37,058 bases of DNA from positions 1 through 37,058 of the forward strand of contig RWJK01001917.1 in the NCBI GenBank assembly GCA_004335835.1, given 5' to 3'. Position 1 is the first letter of the stretch; the number at the start of each line of letters is the position of its first letter. Position numbers and translations under genes: made by a program. This document shows, one piece after another, positions 29,238-37,058 of this stretch. Origin of the DNA: Scenedesmus sp. ARA3 (taxonomy: Eukaryota > Chlorophyta > Chlorophyceae > Sphaeropleales > Scenedesmaceae). Below the pieces are notes generated by a model that searched no databases, had not been told where the DNA came from, and was given only the letters and a program-made list of their open reading frames with translations.

Positions 29238-32200
29238 ATGGCTGCAGTAGTTGAAGCGCATGCGCCAGAGATAGCCTTTTCGCTGTCGTCTGTGTACAGC
29301 TACTGGAAGGAGTTTGACCTTGACGGCAGGCGCTCCAAGCTTGACGAGGTGGGGCGGCGCATACTGCACAGCAGCTGTGCAGCAGCAGCTGGCGGTTGCA
29401 CAGCAGTTGTACAGAAAGCACGCGAGAGGCACTGCATCAAGTGTTGCTTTGGGTAGCTGTGGCGAAGGGCGTAATGATGTACCCAGCAGTTGATGCGCCT
29501 CGCAGCTACACACTCGGCTTATACGTCCTCAAACATGTCATGCTGCTGCATGCTGGGCGCAGATTGGCCTCAAAGTAGCCAGCTTGCAGGAACACTCCAC
29601 AGCAAACCGCAAGAAGCTCGCAGACGCCACACGAGAGTTCAAGCGCAGCAGTGCTGCAGCCACAACAGCAGCAGAGTGCAGCACAGCAGCAGGCAACCTG
29701 CTTCGGCAGTACCAGGATGAGATAGATGCACTGACGCGCAGGGCAAAGCATGGGGAGAGTGCCTTCCTGGATTTGTATGAGCAGCTGTTCGAGGTGGGCT
29801 TGCTGCACCAGATGCAAGCAGCAGCTTGTCACTGAAAGCAGTATGATGGTTAGCAGCGTTGTTTGCTGTTGGCTGGCCGCAGATAGGTGCTGGGGTGGCT
29901 GGCAGAAGCAGTGCAGCCAGGCAGCAGCAGACCAGCCGCAGGCAGCATGCGGAGTGCAGACATATGTGCAGCACAACTGCAGCATGGCCACTAAGGCTTG
30001 CGCGCCCGTGCCACAGCAGCTGCCGCAGAATTATGGTAGAAGTGTGCACACTATTCTATCTTGCCGCTTGTTCCCCTTTTAAGTTTGGTCTGAGGAAAAG
30101 GCCATCAGATACATTGTCAGAACACACGCACCGCATTCAAGCAGCAACTAACCAAGCCTCGTATGCCCAACACCATGTCCATGCCTCCTGCAGGCACCAG
30201 ACCCTGCTCAGGCGCTGGCTGTCGCCTTGGACAATGAAACCCAGCTGTCGCAGCTCACCGCGCAGGCAAGCTGTCAGCACTAATTCAAGTTTTCCGCCTG
30301 CACATCATGCAAAATAAACATGGCACTGCTGTGCTGCGGCGTAGCAGGCACCCCTGCAAGCAGCAGCGCAGCAGCTGCAGCAAAGCACTGCTGTCCTGCA
30401 AGCAAGTGCAGTAGCTGTTCACACAGCGCCAGACATGCAGCCCACTGTGCTAGGGCATGCTTGAAAGCAGCTGTCCAGATGCGGACGCTGCAGATGTACA
30501 ACATCCGCAGTCGCCCAGCTCTTGTAGCACTGTGTTGCTGATTGTGCTGCATGGCTGCTGGCTTGCTGCAGGCGCAGAAGGTTGCTAGTGAGCTGGCAGA
30601 GTACAAGGCAGAGAGCAAGGCCATCAAAAACCAAGACCTCACCATACGCAAGCAGGTGTGAGGCCGGCCTGCCTGCATGCATGTGCGCAAGTCACGCGTG
30701 CGTGGAAGATTGGCGCAAGCCACCATTCGTGTTGCTGAACCAGACAGCTTTAGCTTGCTGTCCACTGCACTTGCAGCTCAATATGCGCCGCTTCTGTGTG
30801 CGCTGCGCTATTCTACGCTGTGCTGTGCCTCTGCCTCTAATGTGCTGTACTGCGCTGCAGACAGCTGACCGTGCGCGTCTGCTGTGACGCTGAGCTGTGC
30901 TGTGCGGTTGACAAAGAGATCGCGTTGTGCTTGAAGCGGGCGAGCAGAGTGATTGGCAAATGAAACATCGGTGGTGCTGTGCTGTGCTGTGCTGTGCTGT
31001 GCTGTGCTGTTCTGCCTGCAGGAGGAGGCCATCCGTGAGCTGAGTGCTGCCCTGCAGGCCAAGGATGAGGAGCTGAGTGATGCGCGCAAGCAGGCAGCAG
31101 CGGAGGCAGATGCAGCGGTGCTGCAGCGCATGCAGGTAGGTGCACAACGCTCTTGGACATCCGGCGCTGGCCGCACGCAGAGTTGCTGATCAGATGCATG
31201 CCCGGAATTTAACGTCTGTGCCTGTACCTGTGTCGTGCGTGCGCCGGGGTGTGGCTTGCATATCCCGTCAGCCCCGCCGCACCCATGAGTATGCTTTGCT
31301 ACATGCGCTCTTGTAACTGCGCGACACACAATAGGCGCTGGTTCTCAACATGCGCGGGCCTTGTCAGCTGTATCACTATCTTGCATGCATCCTCATGCGT
31401 TATCTATGTTGTTGTTCATTATGTCAGCACGCTCATCACATCCGCTGCATTTGCATGCTGCGCTGCTCACACGCGCAGGCGCGTGAAGATGAGCTGTCGG
31501 AGATGCTGGCGGGTGCTCAGTCCAGCCTGGAAGCCATGCAGCGGCTGTACGCAGCAGCGCAGAACCAGCTGTTTGAGCTGCAGTCAACGCGAGAGGAGGC
31601 TGCAGCGGGGCGCCAGGTCAGCGCACGGCAGGGCTGTCGGCTTGGTGTAGCACAGCGCAGCGGAACAGCAGCTGCACATGATGTGCACGCAGGCAGCTGG
31701 ACAACAGAGAAGCGCTGCGTCAACACTGGTGCCCCAGATTGCGCTGCTAGAACGTGTGCACGTGCCACAGCTGCTGTTGTAGGTCGCTAGTGCTGCCACT
31801 GGTGTGTGTTGCTTGCTGAGAAAGACAAAGGCGCGCTTGGTTCTATCTGCCTGACCACCTGGCGCCAGAGTTTGCGTCAGTGTTGAACTCTGTGTTTGCT
31901 GCTGCTGCTGCTGCTGCTGCAGGAGGAGGTGGAGCTGGCTGCTGCTGAGCTGGAGGCTGTGCAGGCGCGGCTGATGAGCCTGGAGGCAGAAAAAGGCAGC
32001 CTGAAAGCCAAGCTAGAGGCCAGCAGGAGTGCGGCATCAGCGGGCGCAGCTGGCGGGCAAGTGAGTTGACGCAAGTGGATGCACCTACAGGCTGTGATGC
32101 AAGGTGCTGTGCTGCCTGAAGGATGTGCCGGAATTCCCAGGGGTTTGCTGCAGGACAACAGCGATGTTTTTGGTTCACACTATGTGCTGAGCAGTCATTC

Positions 32201-34363
32201 AAGTAGCAAATCCACACGCTTGCACTGCACGCAAACAAATGTGCTTGGAACGCAATACGCTGCTCATGCAGGCTGCCAGCAGCAGCATAGAAGACACGCT
32301 GCGGCAGGAGCTCAACAGCCAGCGGGAAGTCGCCTCCAGGCTACGGCAGGACCTCGCAGCAGCACGGCAGGCCCTGCACGACACAGCAGCGCAGTGGGAG
32401 GAGCGCTGCAGCAGCTTGCAGGAGCAGCTGGAGCAGCAGCAGCAGTCTGGCGAGCAGCTGCAGCGGGAGCTGCATGCGCGGCCGACAGTGGGTCAGCTGC
32501 AGGAGCTGCAGCAGCAGGTGCGGGCGCTGCAGGCGATCGGCTACGGCAGTGTGGAGGAGCTGCAGCCGTTCAGCCCGCAAGCAGGGGACGCTGCTGCTGC
32601 AGCTGGTCAGACAGCAGCAGCTGCCGCTGCTGACGCCAAGGGGATGGCTGTTCCTGCTACTGCTGCTGCTGGTGGTGGTTTGATGAACCTTGAGGGCCTG
32701 CTGCTGGCTAAGAGCCGGAAGTTGGAGCATGAGGTCACAATGGCTAAGCTGGCCATGGCTGAGGCAAGCCAGGAGCTAGCAGCAGCACGGGAGCAAGTGA
32801 GTGGCCGCTGACATAGAGTTAACTATGCTCTGTGCTGTGCAGTTTCGCGGCCGGCCTTGATTATGCCAGCCCTGTTTGGGGTTGTCACTGGACTCATCAC
32901 AGAACTGCCAGTGTCGCTTGCTGTCAGTGGTTCCTTTCTCGCCAAAGAGCGCTTGAGCATCTGCAGGACAACTGCACAGCAGCAGCTAGCGCCAGCAGAT
33001 GTTACATGTTTGTTACATCAGTCAATCTTTCCAACTCTGCCTTCTCCAAAGGTCAGGTTCTGCCTAACTGTCACCCAGTCCATGACGTGGTGCATTGTTG
33101 ACAGCATGCATGGCTGGTTGCCAGGAAACTGAGCCAGTGCACTTGCGTGCTGCCTGGCTGCAGGTGGCTGAGCTGCAGGAGCAGCAGCAGCAGCAGTCAG
33201 ACCTCATCAGCCGCCTGGAAGACGACCTGCTGGCAGTGCGACAGGGCACAGCAGGCACAGCAGCAGCGGCGGCGGCGCCAGGCACTGCAGCAGCAGCAGC
33301 GACAGGCCTAGTAGGTGCGGCAGGCAGCGGCAGCCTACCCGCCCCGCTTGCGAGTGCAGATGACGATGCCAATAGCAGCAGCGACAGCCATATGCTGCGG
33401 GTGCTGGTAGGGCAGCGGGACCGGCTCAAGCAGCGGGTGGGGGAGCTTGAGCCTCAGCTGGCAGCAACACGGGGCGAGCTGCAGACCTCGCAGCACGAGC
33501 TGTCTGCTGCTCGTGCTGATAATGTGGCGCTTGTGGAGCGGCTGAGGTATGTTGGGGGCTACCGGCAGCAGGCGGCGGCTGCGCGCAGCAGCGCGGCGGC
33601 AAAGGGTGCTGCTGGCGGTGATGTGGAGGCTGGCGGCGGTGATGTGGTTGGCAAGTACAGTGCGCTGTATGATGAAGCCATAGACCCCTTCAAAGAATTC
33701 CAGGTGAGGGGTCGGGGAGGCACAGGATAGGGAGAAGGAAGAGGGGAAGGAGATGGAGACACGGGTGCTAGCTGCGGCATAGTGCGGGCGTGCGTGTCAG
33801 ATCACAGCAGTGCATGGAATGTGAGCTCGAGCATGTGCAGGCTGCACATCCTGGCAGAATGTGCAAGCTAAAGGGTGCTCTGCTGTTGCTATGCAGCACA
33901 CCCTGATTCAAAAACAGCTGCTGCTGCTTCATTCATGTAGGCGTAAGACCATTGTCTGCATGTACCTTGCCCTGGCTCCCTGCCAATCACTGACAGCTGC
34001 CTGCTGCACCCTGCTGTGCCTGTTCCCCTTCTGCTGCAGGGCCAGCAGCGGGAGCAGAAGCGCAGGCAGATGAGTGTTGCAGACAAGGCCATGTACAGCG
34101 TAGGCAGCCTGGTGTATCAGTCGGGTGCAGCGCGGCTGCTCACCTTTGCGTATCTGGTAGTGCTGCACCTGCTGGTGTTTGGCTCGCTCACTCACATGAC
34201 ACATCAGACCTCGGATCACATCATGGACCACCACGAGCTGCTGCTGCAGAACAGGCATGATCTGACAAGCATGATGCACCATGACGGGACCGCATTGCCG
34301 GGCGGCAGCAGTGCTGCTGCTGCTGCTGCTGCTGCTGGCAGCCCATCACCCGGGCATTTGTAG
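29238..34363 (+). CDS. CASP, Golgi tail-anchored coiled-coil golgin
   Basis: Ten exons, all multiples of three (every intron phase 0), give 758 aa: 29238-29348, 29563-29793, 30194-30265, 30572-30655, 31022-31135, 31479-31616, 31923-32060, 32272-32796, 33164-33703, 34040-34363. CASP proteins tether vesicles at the Golgi and are anchored by a C-terminal helix (family knowledge). Hallmarks: YSYWKEFDLDGRRSKLDE then GLKVASLQEHS, RKKLADATREFKR, YQDEIDALTRRAKHGESAFL, LYAAAQNQLFELQ, VRALQAIGYGSVEE, LLLAKSRKLEHEVT, SDLISRLEDDLL, LRVLVGQRDRLKQRV, YSALYDEAIDPFKEF. The membrane helix at about 683-702 contains Tyr689 and His694, the Tyr/His pair typical of CASP and giantin. A poly-Ala run follows near the end. 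Intron 3 uses a GC donor (CAG/GCAAGC). Alanine-rich loops interrupt the coils relative to the plant protein. Confidence 0.95.
30266..30571 (+). other. GC-AG intron in CASP
   Basis: The exon ends CAG followed by GCAAGC and the acceptor is TTGCTGCAG. Joining here gives LSQLTAQ/AQKVASEL, which fits the family without a gap. The next GT downstream would add residues that do not fit. Confidence 0.8.
30974..31010. repeat. Pentanucleotide (GTGCT)7 microsatellite before a CASP acceptor
   Basis: About seven units end just upstream of the acceptor of CASP exon 5 at 31022. Confidence 0.92.
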
Positions 34364-34712
34364 GGCTGCTGGTGCACATAGCAGTGGTGCCAGCGGCTAC
34401 TTGGCGTGAGGGGCACACCATGTTCCCTCACTCGCTGGTTGCTGATCAAGTGGTAATCCAGTGATGTTCTGCCAATCCAAAGATGATTTGTGATGATGGC
34501 TTGCTCGTTTCTGGCTCGCCTACGTAGGCGGTATACCTAGTAAACAGAGTGCATGCTGGCACCGTGCCGCGCTTGGGCAGAATCCAGCATTTCATCATGA
34601 TAATTTCATGGCACTCACATGCCGGTTAAATGAGAAACTTGACCAACAAACGGTTAGTAACCCACCAAACAAGTTGATGACCAACAGCAAGGTACCAGCA
34701 CGATACAGTGTC

Positions 34713-34760
34713 ATTGCTAACCGTTAGCAATAGGAACGATGATCGTTCCTTGAAGGAACG
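34713..34760. repeat. Cluster of three adjoining palindromes
   Basis: ATTGCTAAC/GTTAGCAAT (34713-34731), GAACGAT/ATCGTTC (34734-34748) and CGTTCCTT/AAGGAACG (34744-34760) follow each other, each with a one-base centre; the last two overlap. Confidence 0.85.
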
Positions 34761-35576
34761 CTTGTGGCCCAGGCAGCAGTTGATGCTCAGCAACAGCAGG
34801 CTTGGCATGAATCATTTTTCCACACCTTCAAACTTCGAGTTCCGTCATCCTGGGGCAGAGGTGAATGTTTGCCCCCAGACTCTTCACTAGCCAGTCACTG
34901 CACTGAGTGCAGGCTGCCAGCCACCCAGTGGGTGGCTTGCACAGACTGGCCAGAGTTAAACAGCTTGGGGGCAGTTCTGGGAGCTTTCAAGCGGACTGAT
35001 GGGCCTACCATGTGCAGTTTGATGGTTACAAGGAACCACAGGGCGCAACGGAGGGCGGCTGTGGTGTCACCACGTGGTGTATACGTCCTGTGGTATTCTG
35101 GCCTGCCGAAACCTCCACTTCAGTGGTGATCCGGGAAGGGTCCGTGGTCGACAGAACACTAGATCCAACCTTGCAAAAGACGCCTATAACTAAATATTAG
35201 CAGCAGAGACAACGTACGCGTGACAGCAGGAGCTGCGGGGGAGTTCGTACACCAAGTGGTCATTCTCGGACGTCGAGCTGATCGACCAATGAGACCCACT
35301 GTCACAGCCTTTGTGTTTGCAGAAACAATATGGTGTGACACTTGCGTGCATCTGGGCAGCTCAGGCAGGTTTACCCTCACGAGCACCGCTCCACTCATTG
35401 CTGATTAAGTTGAAATATGTCAAGCAACATTCATGGTGGGCTGATAAAGCCAGCCACAGCGGCGTTCGGCTGAACTCGGGTGTGGCATTCATCTCGGGTT
35501 CAGGACACCGGTGACACACAGATTCTGCTCGCGCAGCAACGGCACAGTAGATGCTGTTCTTTCGCTCGACACAAGT

Positions 35577-35583
35577 ATATTAG
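35577..35583 (+). promoter_or_regulatory. Possible TATA box of the secreted repeat protein
   Basis: TATATTA about 95 nt before the ATG; position is plausible for a short 5' UTR, but nothing else supports it. Confidence 0.25.
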
Positions 35584-35678
35584 AACCTACATCAAGGAGA
35601 CACCGGCGTCGCTTCAGAGTGTGCCTGCTCGCAGCTTTTACTGTCTGCGGTGAAACCACAAGATCGTCGGAATTCACG

Positions 35679-37058
35679 ATGGCTCGCTCACACGTCATCA
35701 CAGCGCTGGTGCTGATTGCTTTTGCAGCAGTTGTCACCGCTAATGTGGAAGGTGAGGCTCCTGGTGTCCACGTGGTGGTCGTGTCAACACTCCATCCAAA
35801 TGCCATTGCTTCGTTGGCCCACCGATCGCCTAGCCGCTGCTACAACAGCAATATTAGTATGCGTTTGATACACTGTAGACGACCCAGCAGCAACTGCGCT
35901 ATGCATGAGCAGCTCGCGTATCCAGTGGTGACCTCACAGTGGTGCCGAGTTGTTCCTCGCCGTCAACTCGTGCCTGAGACGCCGCATCAGAAGCCACGAT
36001 TAAAGCAAACATTGATTATAGACTATTTGATGTGGTACTTGCCCTTCGCGTCCCTCCCGACTTCCCCAGTTGCCTCAGGCCCTACTGCTCTTTGCACTTC
36101 ACTCCTTTCTGCCTCCCTGCATGCTGCACACGCCACCCCTCGTGCAGATGACCACACCCGGAAGCTCCTGCAGGGCAACGCTCGCTCTACCGGTGCCATG
36201 ATGTCCCAGCAGTCCACGTCTGCTGCCATCAAGACCACTGTCCAGAACGCCCAGGCTGGCCGCGGCAGCACAGGCAACACCAAGGCTGCCACCCGCACAG
36301 GCAGCGTGGCCACCACAGTGAGTGATCCATTTCCGGTCTCAGACCTTGTGTTCAATCAGGGGTACTGGTGTCAGTGCTTGGTACTTGTATGCATGCAAGC
36401 GCTCCCACAGATGTTATGCAGCTGCTGTTGTCTATCTGGTTGGCCAGTGCTGCCAGCAGCAGCAGCAGCTCTGATGGTGCTTGAACATTGCAAGCCCTCA
36501 TTCTCATTTTGAGCCTGCCAGGGTAACTGGCAGGGCCTCGCAGCATGGGGCAGACATGCAAATGCAGTGCGCTCAAATGCATTGCCAGGACCCCGGCTTC
36601 TGGCAAAAGGCCTGTTCAGCCTGCTTGGCAGACAGTGGCGGACTGCTGTGCTTGACAAGCTCAAATGCGCAGCATTTTCAGCTCACTACTGACTCTGCCG
36701 AGCGACCGCTTTCCTGCAGGTCCTGGCCCGCCCCTCCGGCCCCAACACCGCCACTGCCGGTGCCGTCACCAGGGCCGCCACGCCAGCCAATCGCCCAACC
36801 GGCCGTCACCTGCTGCAGGCCCGCAACACCGGTGCTGCAGGCTCCAGGGCAACTGCCTCCCAGGCCACAACATCTGCAGCCATCAAGCAGACCGTGCAGG
36901 CTGCCAACAGGGGCGCACCCGTTGCCGCTAAGCCAGCCACCCGCACTGGCCAGACTGCTGCACAGGTCATTGCCCGCCCTGCTGGCCTGCCCGCCACCGT
37001 CACCAGCCAGGCAGTGACCACCCGCCCTGCCCAGCAGCGCACCGGCCGTCACCTGCTG
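35679..37058 (+). CDS. Secreted, cationic 81-residue-repeat protein, 3' end outside window
   Basis: Three exons join in frame: 35679-35751, 36148-36317, 36720 to the right edge. The start encodes a signal peptide (MARSHVITALVLIAFAAVVTA), followed by NVEDDHTRKLLQ. The mature part is Ala/Thr/Arg-rich and in two units has many Arg and Lys but no Asp or Glu. Units are 81 residues each and start RKLLQ, RHLLQ and RHLL. Each has TSAAIK, then ATRTG, then ARPSG or ARPAG at matching offsets. The third unit runs off the window. RRLLQ-like motifs commonly follow signal peptides of secreted algal proteins, so repeats of this motif may be processing sites of a polyprotein (inference). Exons 2-3 are rich in GCC, ACC and CGC codons, unlike the CTG-rich neighbours, which suggests high expression. 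Function unknown. Confidence 0.75.

Larger units (their letters stand above)
34364..35678. other. Intergenic between CASP and the secreted repeat protein
   Basis: No gene recognised; the longest plus ORF (34764-35129, 121 codons) has no family resemblance. Base composition is less CTG-biased than the gene bodies. It includes a cluster of palindromes at 34713-34760 and a TATA-like run at 35577-35583 about 100 nt before the next start codon. Confidence 0.5.

Overview
The window looks like nuclear DNA of a chlorophyte green alga, probably of Scenedesmus/Sphaeropleales type (inference). Genes are split by many short GT-AG introns. CAG/CTG microsatellites saturate introns and low-complexity coding parts. 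The encoded proteins (plastid-type nucleotide transporter, plant-type ferroportin, CASP golgin with plant-like motifs, TKL receptor kinase) fit a plant/algal lineage. There are two N runs (one base at 10740; 26001-26137). I see no rRNA, tRNA, CRISPR or bacterial operon. Exon models were built by hand from splice motifs, reading-frame continuity and remembered protein-family patterns; no alignment was run.

Layout: (1) 560-3133 minus, six exons of a plastidic ATP/ADP translocator, continuing off the left edge. (2) 4142-4531 minus, FAM32A-like protein, and 4580-4826 minus, a 38-residue two-exon OST4. The OST4 stop is only 48 nt before the FAM32A start, so the pair looks dicistronic. (3) 5282-9867 plus, ferroportin, nine exons, 668 aa. 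(4) 9868-13770, a 3.9 kb convergent gap with no gene I can support. (5) 13771-22679 minus, a receptor-like TKL kinase, thirteen exons, about 1231 aa. (6) 23652-28548 minus, a mitochondrial DnaJ lacking the zinc finger, eight exons, 384 aa. (7) 29238-34363 plus, the Golgi golgin CASP, ten exons, 758 aa, every intron in phase 0. (8) 35679 to the right edge, plus, a secreted cationic protein built of 81-aa repeats.

The most unusual signal is architectural. In four of the multi-exon genes (transporter, ferroportin, kinase, DnaJ) at least nine splice junctions are tandemly duplicated. A short block spanning exon edge, splice site and adjacent intron is copied once to several times inside the intron. 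This leaves decoy exon ends with near-intact splice sites, while one copy keeps the full exon. The pattern suggests a process that lengthens introns, and perhaps makes them, by local tandem duplication. It goes with (CTG)nCAG tracts that themselves form many 3' splice sites.

The genes are housekeeping functions with no shared pathway: plastid energy exchange, iron export, N-glycosylation, mitochondrial protein folding, Golgi tethering and signalling. The OST4/FAM32A pair is the only one whose spacing implies shared expression. DnaJ and CASP are divergent, as are OST4 and ferroportin, so each pair may share a promoter region.
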